A stretch of 64,000 nt of DNA. Origin: Dioszegia crocea (lineage: Eukaryota > Basidiomycota > Tremellomycetes > Tremellales > Bulleribasidiaceae). Both the position numbers and the translations under genes were made by a program. Numbering within the stretch: the first letter of the stretch is position 1; each line of letters begins with the position of its first letter. The stretch is taken from positions 1,341,082 through 1,405,081 of the forward strand of contig BCKK01000001.1 in the NCBI GenBank assembly GCA_001600615.1, written 5' to 3'. This document shows positions 22,133 to 33,500 of this stretch, piece by piece. Under the pieces are notes generated by a model, which was not told where the DNA came from, did no database searches, and worked only from the letters and a program-made list of their open reading frames with translations.

Positions 22133-23228
22133 GAAAGGATATAGCTAATAGGTTGAAATGACTGTAACACCGTAAACATTGATCGCAAACTTAGCTGTAT
22201 ACGTTTGCATGGATGACGACTGGGATCCCAGATTGCAGGCGTCCTGCTAGTGTAACCTAAGAAATCCTAGCTTTTCCTTGCCAGTTTGGGTTTCGGATTA
22301 TTTCAAGACAAGGCTACACTGACATCATCTCATGCTTCTGGGTTTCAGCAACAGCAATGATGACAGTCATCTCCTGACTATTGACAAAACAGAACATTCT
22401 CCCTCTCCTACTCGTCTAGTCCGAACACCTCCACCATTACTCTGGATCTCTGCCTCGGATAACATTCTACTTCTCCCTCTACCCATTCTCTACACCTTTT
22501 CTTCATCTCCATCCCTCTTGGTCGTCGCAAGTCCGATACGATGTGTCACCGGTAAGACAAACGCAAAGATCTGACTCCTTAGTATCGCCCATCTAGAGTA
22601 AGGGGTTTTGGCAGTGTGGCCGTGAGGTGGTAGACTTGGCGCGGAGGCTGCTTTTATCTCGAAGATTCGGAGTTTGGTAGGCGGGGGAGAGGAGAATATA
22701 GCGCTTGGACTCTTGTATCCCATGACGCAGTCAATACAGTTGTCGCTGATCATCGTTGCCTGCATTTTTCGTTTTGGTTGTCTGAGACAATGGTGTTTGT
22801 GCCAATATGGGCTTGAGGGCGATGTTGAAAGTAGCCAAGAAAAGGGTGTCAATGCAGCGCTAAGCTGGTACCAGGCTGACATGGAGCGGGACGGGCCATG
22901 AAAGGTTAGATGAGGGAATTGGGTTGAAAGGATGGAAGGTCAGCTGTCTGGATTAGGTGTCGGGTGCTTGCGGTACAGCTCATGTCAGCGCACTCAGGCC
23001 GGTGTTCTTACACTTCTTCGTGCTAGATATAATCGGAGCACAGGGCCAGCATGAGCAAAGGGTCGATACCGTGTCATCAGGAAGGCCCGAAAATTTGCTT
23101 GTCAGTCCGAGTACATGGGCCGACATCACACAGCCCTTTCTTGACAAGACATATAAAGATGCGTTATCCTATGTACAACTTCTGAATTTAGATCGTATAC
23201 CCTAACGTGTCTTCGTGTCTTATTATCC
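22133..23228. other. Intergenic between convergent genes, 1.1 kb
   Basis: Lies between the REG1 and MET30 3' ends. Such a long convergent spacer is unusual for this window, where others are 80-500 bp. Open frames exist on both strands (for example minus 22490-22882, plus 22957-23205), but none has a recognised domain. A non-coding transcript or a small orphan is possible; I cannot support either. Confidence 0.45.
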
Positions 23229-25996
23229 TCACACCCTCCCTGCCTTGTTCTTCGCAGCGTCCTCCGCCCCTGGCGCAAAGCTCCAAACCATAACATCTCC
23301 ATCATCTGACACTGATCAGCAACCGTCCCGCTTTAATATTTGACGGCGACTCACCAGAACCAGACACAATCATGTCGTCACTTAATTGCAAGCTAGTCAC
23401 TGACCCCCTGTGACCCACTAACGTCTGCACGCAGTTCCCCGACTCGCGATCCCAAACCTTCACCGTCCGGTCTGCACATCATCAGCTAGAACCTTAGTGA
23501 AGTGAAAGGGAAACTCACCATGACTAGCCGAGGCTATTCTGAGCGCATCCACATCGACACCCCACACGCCCTCGATATGTCCAAACAGCGTCTTTTCCTC
23601 TTGACCAGTAGCGACGTCCCAGACTTTGATTGTCCCGTCCAGACTACCCGACATGAGCACCGCCCTCTTCTGTCGACCGCCTGCATCCCCTTCTTCCTCT
23701 CCTTCGTCAATGTCCATGTCCATCCCCGCCTCCGGCGCCGGAGCACCGTGTACAAACACCTTGGGCTCGACACCGTGTCCCCTCCTCGCGCGATGGAGGT
23801 GCGGATCAAAGCCTTCGGGCACATCCACAAAGCGTCCCTCGGCCGCTACGGCCCCGGCCGGATACAAAGACGCTTGACTTGCCGGAGCCCATCCGGTTGC
23901 CCCTGGCCCCACAGATGGCGGAGTGGCAGATCGCATTCTTTTCCTTGCGGCAATCTCCGATTCGGTCATATCGACCATGAGCACCCTCAAGCTCTGGACC
24001 CCAGCCTTGTGCCCTGAGAATGTCCGTATGCAGGTACGCGAGGTCAGATCCCAAAGCTTGATGGTCTGGTCATCTGAGCATGAAAACAGCATGGTTCCGG
24101 GTTCGATTGAAGGTGGGGCGGGGGTGGAAGAGTTGTTGGATGGAGTGGTGAAGGAAGATGTATGCAAGAAAGGGGTAGATTGTGTGGAGTGTAGCGGAGG
24201 GGCAGCGCCAAAGCCGAAACCGATTCCACCACCGCGTACAGGCGAGTTTGACCGCTTAGATAGACCGGCGAAGCTAGGCATTTGCGCCGGGTCGACATCC
24301 CCTGGGTTGTTCTTCCCGTCCCATAATACGACCCCATTCACCCACTCGTTGTGTCCCCTCAGGGTGAACTTGGCGCCACTGCGGAAATTCCAGATGTTGA
24401 TGGTGCTATCTTTGCTGCCGCTAGCTAGGAGATAGCCGTTGTATGACAGTGTCACAACACCGTCGGAATGGCCCTCGAGAACGCGAAGACATTCGCCTGC
24501 ACGCCAGTTCCAGATCCGGACCGTGCCGTCCATCGCACCAGTGAAGAGGAGGCGTTGATCGAACTGGAGAGCCCGGACCGCTCGGGTGTGGCCCCGTAGC
24601 ACGCGGAGACAGTCACCAGTGTCCAGATTCCAGATTCGGACTGTCTTGTCATAAGAGCCGGTGATGAGGACGGGATGCGAGGGGGTGGCGAGGGATGTGT
24701 GATACTGAAGACACATGATGCCGTCTTCGTGACCCTGAGTATCAGCGAAATGCTACACACCTCAAGCTTACCTTCAGTGTTGTCATCTTACACCTGCCCT
24801 TCCTCCAATTCCGCTCGACTACCAGCCTTTCGCAGTAGACTGATTTCCACGGCCGGGTCATTCGCACCTCCCTACTCAACGACCCATTCCCGATGAACTC
24901 CTCCATTATCTTGCCCTTCCCCTTGCCTGAACTCGATCCTGCGCCGTCTAAGCTCTCCGTCTCAGAATCAGACATGGCCCCGAACTTCACGCGTTTCAGG
25001 GCCTGAGAGGGGACGGAAGAAGGTCCAGCGTCTGTCCCATCCTCCGAACCCCGCTTAACGCCTAGCCCCGTAAAAGCCATGTCGCACAGGCCAGAGCCGA
25101 CGGCATTTTTGTCCAACTTCGTTCCGAGTATATCGTCCCGACTCGCCACGGGCACCGGTTCAGCGTGCTGGTGTCTCGCCCCGTATGCGCCATTTGCAGA
25201 CCCAGCCGACGCATCATGGTCGTGATGATGGTCGTGCATTCCCACCCCGACCGCGACACTCGGACTACCCTCATTCAATTCTCCCCTCAATCTCCTGCGC
25301 TCCAACAGCGGCAATCCCCAGCCGCACTTCTCGCACTTCCGGTCAATGTGCTGTCCACACATCCGTCGCCACAGGAGATCATCGTCGGAAAGTGCCTTCC
25401 AAGACCTGGAGACCTGAGCGGCGCGACCGAGGGAAATGGCATCGAGATAGCCCAAGATGCGGAGACTGACTTCTCGGGGAAGGAGGGAGAAGGGATCGAT
25501 GCGGATAAGAAGGTTGAGGGAGTCGGAAAGATGGGAAAGTTGTGAGCTGATGATTAGTCATACTCTTGAGAGTCACAGAAGGCATTACTTACAAACAGCA
25601 CATTGTCAAGATACCCTCAAGGATAAGCTTCCGCTTGGCATGAGGAGCGTTGGAGAAAGTTGACCAAAGATGAGTGACGTTGCCTCTCTCGCTGGTCGGT
25701 AGATTGTCCAAAGACTAGCCTGTCAGCAATCATGGTAACGGTAGGATTATCAATTCGGACAAGGGTCAACTCACCTTTTGCAATTTCTCATTGACATTCT
25801 GATTGGCCATCTGCTTATGTCTGACGCAGAGCTTGCGGCCAACACGGGTGGGCATGATATCCAGAGGTTCTTCGTCGGCCTCGAGATTGGATGACAAGCT
25901 TGTTGACCGCTTTTCCACGTCGGCAGGGATGGGGAGGGCATTGCCACCGAGCTGACTTCGAGACGGACCAGCGTGATTGTGGTTGAGTTGGTTCAT
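23229..25996 (-). CDS. MET30: F-box/WD40 SCF substrate receptor, Met30/SconB type
   Basis: Starts at 25996 ([12 protein letters not shown]) and stops at 23229-23231. An F-box ([20 protein letters not shown]) is followed by the Met30-specific motif [20 protein letters not shown], then seven WD repeats, each beginning GH ([63 protein letters not shown]). Checked splices include one after MTTLK into GHEDG and one completing [10 protein letters not shown] at 23473-23518. In yeast and moulds the protein binds Skp1 through the F-box and targets the Met4/Cys3 activator of sulfur assimilation for ubiquitination, repressing it when sulfur is abundant. Long low-complexity insertions lie within blades four and five (about 24.0-24.3 kb and 23.7-23.95 kb). 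Confidence 0.92.
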
Positions 25997-26210
25997 TGCC
26001 AAGTATGCAAGATTGGTAAGACAAAGAGGTCACGCGATGCGGTGGGCCTCGCCACAAGAAGAGCTGGTCGTTTTGAGATATAGATCCAAGCTCAAGCTTC
26101 GAGAACGTGTCGTGAAAGGAGGGCTTTGGTGATGGCTTCAATCGTTCGAATGAGTCAAGCCTCAGCGTAGGGAGTGTGTGTCAAGATGAGATGTAGGAGG
26201 GAAGTCCCCT

Positions 26211-26220
26211 CTATATAATA
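26211..26220 (-). promoter_or_regulatory. Possible TATA element upstream of MET30
   Basis: CTATATAATA (TATTATATAG on the minus strand), about 215 bp upstream of the MET30 start codon. Position and composition fit a TATA box, but the retroelement end is close by and there is no independent support. Confidence 0.3.
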
Positions 26221-26292
26221 GTAATGGTCAAGGTGAAGAGATGTATGTGCAAGCAAGACGCCATTCTTTTCCAAGACCAAGCATCTAGATCT

Positions 26293-26383
26293 AATTCATG
26301 TCTGGTGGATTACAAAATTACTAAAAGGGGTATTTACTGGTTCGCTTCCGTACGCCTGCTCCTTGATCCCATCCTATATGTGT
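26293..26383. repeat. 91-bp repeat, copy left of the gap
   Basis: Identical to 26484-26574. It covers the last codons of the retroelement ORF and its 3' flank (minus strand) and ends exactly where the N run begins. Confidence 0.95.
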
Positions 26384-26483
26384 NNNNNNNNNNNNNNNNN
26401 NNNNNNNNNNNNNNNNNNNNNNNNNNNNNNNNNNNNNNNNNNNNNNNNNNNNNNNNNNNNNNNNNNNNNNNNNNNNNNNNNNN
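26384..26483. other. Assembly gap, 100 Ns
   Basis: Exactly 100 unknown bases, the usual placeholder for a scaffold gap of unknown size. Both flanks are the same 91-bp sequence, so little or no real sequence may be missing. Confidence 0.98.
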
Positions 26484-26574
26484 AATTCATGTCTGGTGGA
26501 TTACAAAATTACTAAAAGGGGTATTTACTGGTTCGCTTCCGTACGCCTGCTCCTTGATCCCATCCTATATGTGT
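26484..26574. repeat. 91-bp repeat, copy right of the gap
   Basis: Identical to 26293-26383 and begins exactly at the end of the N run. It contains the retroelement stop codon (26525-26527). Confidence 0.95.
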
Positions 26575-29552
26575 CCCCTCTGTATCTAGCTAAACCTACT
26601 GCTATCCTATTGATCAAAAACGAATACGATCCCACTGCTATNCTCTNCCGCCNCCTGTTGAACACATCCGCCGTTGTAGTCCCCATAGCACCGCCTGTGG
26701 AGATGATGATTGGGTGGAGAGGGAATTCGTTGGGCTGGTTGGGGGGAGCGTGATCGAGCTTGTGCTTTGNGCAGCGGTCGAGATGCCAATGTAACATCGT
26801 GTTTGCTGCTGCTGGTGACGTAGAGGCTAATGGGGCTGGCTGACCAATTGGCCGAGCAAGCGCGCCACCCCTGCCGAATGAAGTGACCATGACATCGTAA
26901 TCCNCCGATGGCAGATCTGCCCTGTCGGGTCCGCCTTGGGCCGCGCTGGCCTGGAATCTCACATCGTTCCTCCTGTCTCCATCTTCTGCTTCACCGTCCT
27001 GCCTCGGCAGAACTCCTCGGGGTACGTCAGGCTCGACCGTAACTGTCGATCCTGGTATCGTGCGGAGGGCTCTGAAGATAGAATTCTTCACCGCGTCGTG
27101 ACGACGGGTAAAGCGAGTTCGGTTCCGGGACGGACAATTCTCGGCGTGGAGGAGAGAACTGGGCCTGGTACAGGAAGTNCACACCTGTTGTGCCTCAGGC
27201 ATCAGTAGCCGAATCCGGAGATAGGCGGCTACCTGGGTGTCTGTAAGGCGGAGAGGTGCGGACGCAGGGATGACCGCCAAGACTCGCCGACCGATGTAGG
27301 ACCCGCTTTCCATACAGACTACCCGTTGCAGAGGCTCTAAGCGAGAGAATAGAGTTTGTTGAATGCCAGTGAAGGCTTCCTCGCAAAGTTGCTTTTGGGT
27401 AGAGGTGGTTCCGGGTTCGATTTCAAGATCGGGGAATAGACGAGTGAGGAAGGAGTGGGAGTGTTGGTGAGAGGCCTTTGCCGCCAATGGCGCGCAGACT
27501 GCGTGTGAAAGGAGCCCAAGTCCGCCCATTCGGACTGGGAGGTGTGAGAGAATGCGCTCGGGGGCATCGAGAGCGTCGGCTCCGTCTGGTAGACCGCGCA
27601 TCCGGCGGCTGGCCATGTATATGGAATCGTCCAGTCGATCCCAGAGATGAGAAATATCACTGGTATCGAGGGAGCGTTGGAGATGACGAAGCTTCTGCTG
27701 GAGGGACATGCGAAGGATGAGGAGGCCGTGCTGGCGTCTAACGTGACGGAGCCGGTCGAGACCCACTTCCAACGCCTCGATCTTCCGCTCCAGAAACTCC
27801 TCCCGCGCCGCTCTACTGCCCAAGCAGGATCCCAGAAGCTCAATGCCTCCATCCGCCAGGTCCGCCAATACGTGCGATTTGCACTTCGCCGGGTTGAGTC
27901 GGAGCAGGGTCCGATCAGCGAAGAATGTCTCCACCCGTTCGAGTATATCTCCGTCCGGGCCCGTGATAGTGATATCGTCGAGATAGGTGAAGATGGCATG
28001 ATCAGGGCCGAGGAAGTCCTGAAGGGCCTGTATCTCATTGCGGATCGCAATTGAGAAGAGGAGGGGGCCCAGAGGGTCTCCTTGCCGAATGCCTTGGCAT
28101 GACCAGATGATGACTGGCCGTTTGCCTCGGGAGGCCACGATGAGGGGACTGGGGGTTCCATAGAGGAGCTTGGCGAGGCGATACATGTGCGGGGCATGTT
28201 CAGAAATAGCCTCGGCCATTCCTTCTCGATCCAGCTCGTTGAACGCGTTGGCGAAGTCAAGGAGTGCGAGGTGGGTGCCAGGAAGGATCCCTGTCGCCGT
28301 GAGGTGTATCGCCCGGAGTATAGGCTCAACGCCTCCTGCTGTACCAACTCCGCATTGGTTATCCAGCAGGACGCCCGGGATATTGCAATGAGTGACCAAT
28401 GTTCTAGCGCAAATGCGATAGATGATCTCTCCGACCGCGATCGGCCGGAGTCCGCCGTCAGACTTCCGGAGAGGGATCAATCGTGAGGAGGTAAGGAGTA
28501 TCGCACCAGGAGCGGTCCCTGCTTGGAGTTGAGTAGTGAGGAATTCGAAGAAATCGACGAATTCATCACTCTTACACGCCAGGCGGACGAGGTCGACTGT
28601 CCAACCTGACGGTCCGGCCCCTGTTCCTCTGGAGATGGTGCGGAGGGAGTTGANAATAGCCTCTTTGCTCGGCCGACCACGTAGGGCATGGCTGCGAGTC
28701 GCCTTGAAGGGCGCCACCGGACCAGCTGGGTGTTTGGCCCGTAGAGTACGAAGCACCTCGGCGTCTGGCTCGGCTACGGGGGCATTATCGAGTAGGCGCT
28801 CGGTAGCGCTACCGATGCGATTGTCCTCGACTCGCCGGTGGACCTCCTTGATCCAATTTGGACAAGAGTGGGGGGGTAGAAGAGGGGGAGGAGGACCGCT
28901 CGGGTACGTTACGCTCCGGGTGGCGGCTGATCCGTTCTACTCGCTGAGCGTTGGTGAGTTTGAGGTGGGCGGCTAAGCCGAATTTGGGAAGGGTGATGAT
29001 GGGAAGGAGGGTGGCGAGTGAAGGGCTGGCACGGTAGGAGACGGCAAGATCGCGGCAAGTGTGGACCAGCTGGCGAGCGACGCTGCCGGGGAGTGGGCGG
29101 TAAGAGGTGGGTATTTCGGACATTTCCAAAAGGACATCTAGGCATTCCTGACATTGAGGTTGATCCTCAACGCCCTCCGGTAGAGATTCGTTCCCACTAC
29201 CGTCGTCTTGACCCTCCAGCCCTTCCGCTGGGCCTTGAACCCCGCCATCCCCTTCTGCGCCTAGCCTCTCCTCTGTCTCGTTCTGACCCGTCTGGGACTG
29301 GTCGAAGAACTCCTCCGCTCCAGGCCTAGGAACAAAATGGCAACCTCCCCTCTTCCTCTTGTGCGCTGTCAAAGAGTTGTCGGATGCGAAGCACTTATTG
29401 CAAGATGTGCAGCAGTTGACNCCAGCTGCTTGGGCGACCTGTTCCAGGTCGGAGGGACGGATGTTGTGCTTCTGGTTGAGGTGAGTATGAATTTGTCCTA
29501 GTGTCCGGTCGCAAAGCGGGCAGGTACCAGAGTGGCGACCAAGTGGGTTCAT
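26525..29552 (-). pseudogene. Retroelement ORF, frameshifted as assembled
   Basis: The zinc-finger part reads from the first ATG at 29552 (MNPLGRHSGT) to a stop at 28809. The RT/endonuclease part reads in another frame and stays open from about 28.87 kb to the stop at 26525-26527. The frames meet at a seven-G run on the plus strand (28870-28876); one base fewer there would unite them. The frame is open upstream of 29552 to about 29747 without an ATG, so the protein may start with a non-ATG codon, be 5'-truncated or be spliced. Whether the extra base is real or a base-calling or assembly error cannot be told from this copy. Confidence 0.75.
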
Positions 29553-29747
29553 TGTGACCGGGCGCTGGATTGGAACTATGTCGGATTCGGGAGAAACTGT
29601 GGTACGGCTGCGGGTATTATGGCTGGGTCCGCCTGGATCCTGTGAGTTAGAGGCTCTGGACCTGTGCTGTGGGTAGTCGCTCGCTAGTCCGGAGACTGCG
29701 GTGCGCGCCTGTCCTAGCTGGTCCTCGCTCAGCTCCGAATTGGTCAC

Positions 29748-30515
29748 GTGGCATCACGCCACCCGGGTTACCCCGCATCCACCCGGAGCCGAACCCCGCA
29801 CAGCCCCCGGCCGCCGGTCATCGCCGCTATCATACTTCTTTTGATTATATCCCACGCTGAGATGACCAGTTAGCCTGCTTGAGCCGAAATTTCAATCTAT
29901 CCCCTCCTCATACTGCATCTCATCCCATCTCCGCCAAAGGTAGATGTCCACACACTATGCACTCCATCCTCCCACCGCCTTACCCCGCTCTAACCCGCCC
30001 AGCTGTCCTCTCGCGGCCAATCGATTGTCATTTTGTTTCATCCGCAGGCCCAGTAGAGCTCTGACTTCTGACAACCCCCATCCCTCCTCCCTTCTCCAAT
30101 CCCCTAATCCCAATCCACACCCAATGGCTTCATCTGCTCGCCCTCGTATCACCAACGCGAGGTCCGATTCCTGAAGTAGCCCAGAATAAAATCCCGTCCA
30201 GGTACCCTCCTCTCATCCCCTCTTTGGCTCCACGGCTATAGGGAGGGGGGCGGGGGAGTGGGTTCCATCTCTTTGCCCAGTTTCTTCTTTAGCAGGAATT
30301 GGTGCGGGAGAGGGAACTGACATCTCTGCGTAGTATCAATCTTCCAGTATTCATTGTCCATTTATGATGCATCGGATAGTCTATATCAAAGTGAACGAGC
30401 GTCGAGCTCGCCCATTCGCGATGCGGGTACTGGTGGACAAGGACGTGTATCAAGGCGAAACTAATATAGACATCTACTTGCAGGAAACATACACTATCGC
30501 TCCTCACATTCGAAC
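29748..30515. other. Intergenic, 768 bp
   Basis: Lies between the 5' side of the retroelement and the 3' end of the AXL2-like gene. The plus strand is C/T-rich at 29880-30160. The true 5' edge of the retroelement may lie here. No gene or terminal repeat was seen. Confidence 0.45.
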
Positions 30516-33500
30516 TTATCTCCCCACAACCTGTTCGTCAGCTCGATCCCAAATTCATTTCTGCCAGACTCACCTCTAGCGCAAATCTGCCGACGACCCG
30601 CTCAACCCCATCTCTGGTCTCTACAACCCGCACGTCCCATCTCCCTTTGACTTCCTCTCCTGGCACACCCCACAATTCCATATCTTCCCAGTGCAACCAC
30701 TCTGGCATAGCCTCGAGCGTGACTGCATCGCCCGCTCTCTTCTCCTCGTAGACCTCATACCTTGCACCCTCCGGAGTGAGTGGTTTACCGTCCGACGAAG
30801 TGTAGGTCGTGCCTAGGGTATAGGCGGTGGTGGAAGACATGCCGGTGGGAGAGGCCAAAAGGAGAGGTGGGTAAAAGTGGAACGGCTCGTTTACACCGAG
30901 CAAGACTCGGGTTTGTGAGGGCAGCCGAGATGAGGTCGAAGAGGATGTGTTGGTCGACGAGCGATTAGAGTTGGGAGGAATGATGGACTTGACCGATTTT
31001 ACCGAGGCTATAGAGCGGCCAGTAGGGAGTGCGGGTAGGGAAGGGAATGACTCGGGCATGGGAGGGGTCGGCGAGCGGGATCGGTTGATATTGTGTATCG
31101 AGACGGAAGAATTCCGAGCGCGGTGTTTACCTTTCTTGCTGCTAGCGTTGGATCGTAGGCTGGCGACAGAGTAGCCGGTAGGCATGGGTGGGACCGGAAC
31201 GTGGCTCTGAGCAGAAGCACGGATAATGCTGACTCGTCGGGGTCGGGCTTGTGGGGTTGTCTCGCCGCTGTCCCCACTAGGACTCGTGGGGTCCACCTCG
31301 GGAAGAGCCAGCTCGTCGTCCTCCTCCGGATACTCGTAGTAGCTCACCCGCGTCTCCGCCTCGGAATCAGACTCCATCACCGCCGTCTGACTCTCTTCAC
31401 GCCGCCCGGCACTCAAAGGCCGAACAACCACCTGACGCTGATTGCTCAGGTTGACCAAACGGGAGTGCGCCGGTCCGACGGGCGAGTGTGGCATCCGCTC
31501 CGTATAATCTGAGTTGGGCGACCCCTCAAAGCCCGATCCGCACCCGCTGAGTGGTGAGTCAAGCGTGTGCCGAGCCGAGATTCGCGAGGCGGTACGAATG
31601 ACAGCAGTAGAGGGGTCAAGTTCGGATGGGTCTGACGAAGCCTCCGTGCGGGCGATATCAGATTCGGTAGGGAAGTGGATATTGTCGATGCTAAAATCGG
31701 CATTCTCGAGCTCGTTGGAAGGGGTGACAACTTCATGTCTGATCGCACCGCGCGTAGAACCGCCATGGTCGACAGACATGGATCGTCGGCGGTCATCCTC
31801 GTCAGACCCAGATCCGAGGTATGAGCCACCCGGAGATCCATTATCGGACCGAGGTCGGAAGTCGGATCGCTGAATAGGGGGATCCGAATCAAACGTCTCC
31901 TCAGTCATACCGCCCTCCTCCGTCCACCCATACTCGGTAGTCTCAGCTTGGGTACTACCTCGCCTACTCTGCCCGCCATCCCCATCTGTCTCTTCCTCCA
32001 TCATACCCACAGCGTCAATCTCGCCAGACCCCGAACCGGAGCCGGAACCGGCCCCACCCCCGACGTCCGTATTCCAGACAAACGGCGCTCCGCTATCCCA
32101 GCTCGCCCTATCACTCTCCTTATTGGATTTCCACTCCTCCCCGCTCTCACCACTACCTCTCTTCCCAATCACACTGGAGTCGCCCGCCGCGCTGGCATGC
32201 TCGCTCGCACCCGCTGCGTCTCTCCCGACCTCGAAGCCTTCGCTACCAGTCACGTCGGTGGACGTGTACCGACCCGTGTACTCGGAGGCAGACGTCGGCC
32301 GATCGAAATCAGTCTCGTCTCCCGCGCCGGACGTGGTATAACCGTTGGTGGTGAACGCCGTACTAGCCCCGTAGCCATGGGTACCGACAAATGTACCGCT
32401 CGGTGTGAACTCTGAGATATCCGTGGTGGCAGTGGGCGCGCCCTTGATGCCCTCGTCATAGGTTCCACCGCGGGATACGATGCCCTTAGAGTCGACAGCA
32501 ATGGCCAATGAGGCCTGGAAGGCCGCATTCGAGAAGCTGGGGTGGAGGACTGGGTTGGAGATGTGGGGGATCTGCTTGACTTTAGTGGTGGTGAAGGGGT
32601 TTGCGAGGAATTTCCGGGCTTTGGAAGCTGCCGAGGCGATAGAGCTAGGAGAGTCGGTCTGACGGGTGACTTGGCTAGTGGGTGTGCCGGGTGGGAAAAG
32701 GGGGCCTTGTTGATGCAGTGTCATGAGGACTGTAGCGGGTACAGTCGACGTTCGTCTATGCCATCCAGCCTTGTTCTTCTCGCCCGCCACTGCTGCTGCC
32801 TCCTCCTCCTCTGCCGCTCTATCATCCACCTCATTCTCATCCCTGACCTCCATGAAGCTCTCTGCGCGATATATCGGCCCGGCCGCAAACTTCTCGGGAT
32901 CCTGATTGGATGTCGGCGCTGCGTCCTCATCATATCCCTCCGCCTTGTCCCCTTCCTCTCCTGCCTGCTTCCTCTGCCGTCTCCTCATCCACATCCACAA
33001 AAACACTAATGCCAGTACGACATTGAGCAGCACACCCACAACGATCCCGCCAATCGTTGCTCCGCTCAATCCCTCCCTCTTCTCCTCCGCCTTGTCTTCC
33101 GCCTTCTCTGACAGATTGATGACAAGGTCGGCGTAAGAATTGGTTGAATGATCCTTGTCCGCAGCTTTCAGGTGTACAGTAACGTTCTGTATGCCCGAGT
33201 CTGCCGGTACATCGCCCGTGATCTCAAGATGGGTCTCATCGAGAGTGAGCCATCGACTCGCTTCGGGGGGAGAGTAGGTCGCGTTGATATCCCACGAGGA
33301 AGTGTGATTTGTGAGGTATTGATGAATGGGGAGTTTGATCCGGTCGCCAGGGACGGCATGTACCGGTCCAAGTTTATCGCTCGTGAAGAATGAGCTAAAG
33401 TACGATATGGACATGGTGGAGTTGATGACGTCCCCATCGAGGCTCTCGATCGACATGTAGAGCGTCTCGGTCCGACCGCCGTACTCGACCGGAGGAGAGC

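Larger units (their letters stand above)
26293..29747 (-). mobile_element. LINE-type retrotransposon with zinc fingers, RT and probable restriction-like endonuclease
   Basis: A minus-strand element whose 3' end is near 26.29 kb and 5' end near 29.75 kb; both edges are approximate. The encoded protein has two N-terminal zinc fingers (CPLCDRTLGQIHTHLNQKH and CTSCNKCFASDNSLTAH), a reverse transcriptase with the catalytic Asp motifs DFANAFN and YLDD plus RQGDPLGPLLF, and a C-terminal region with Cys/His residues followed by RRHDAVKNSI and RNDV. This order (fingers, RT, CCHC, PD-D/ExK-like nuclease) fits single-ORF LINEs with a restriction-like endonuclease (R2, CRE, NeSL and fungal Cnl1/Coprina relatives). 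No APE endonuclease, LTRs or target-site duplication were seen. The element carries a frameshift, eight ambiguous bases and an assembly gap. Confidence 0.87.

Noticed and set aside
22490..22882. Minus-strand 130-codon open frame between REG1 and MET30
   Set aside because: Low-complexity, no homology recognised, no clear start context; could be chance.
27337..28347. 336-codon minus-strand open frame inside the retroelement
   Set aside because: It overlaps the reverse transcriptase in another frame. Its composition is that of a shadow frame and RT motifs are only in the other frame.
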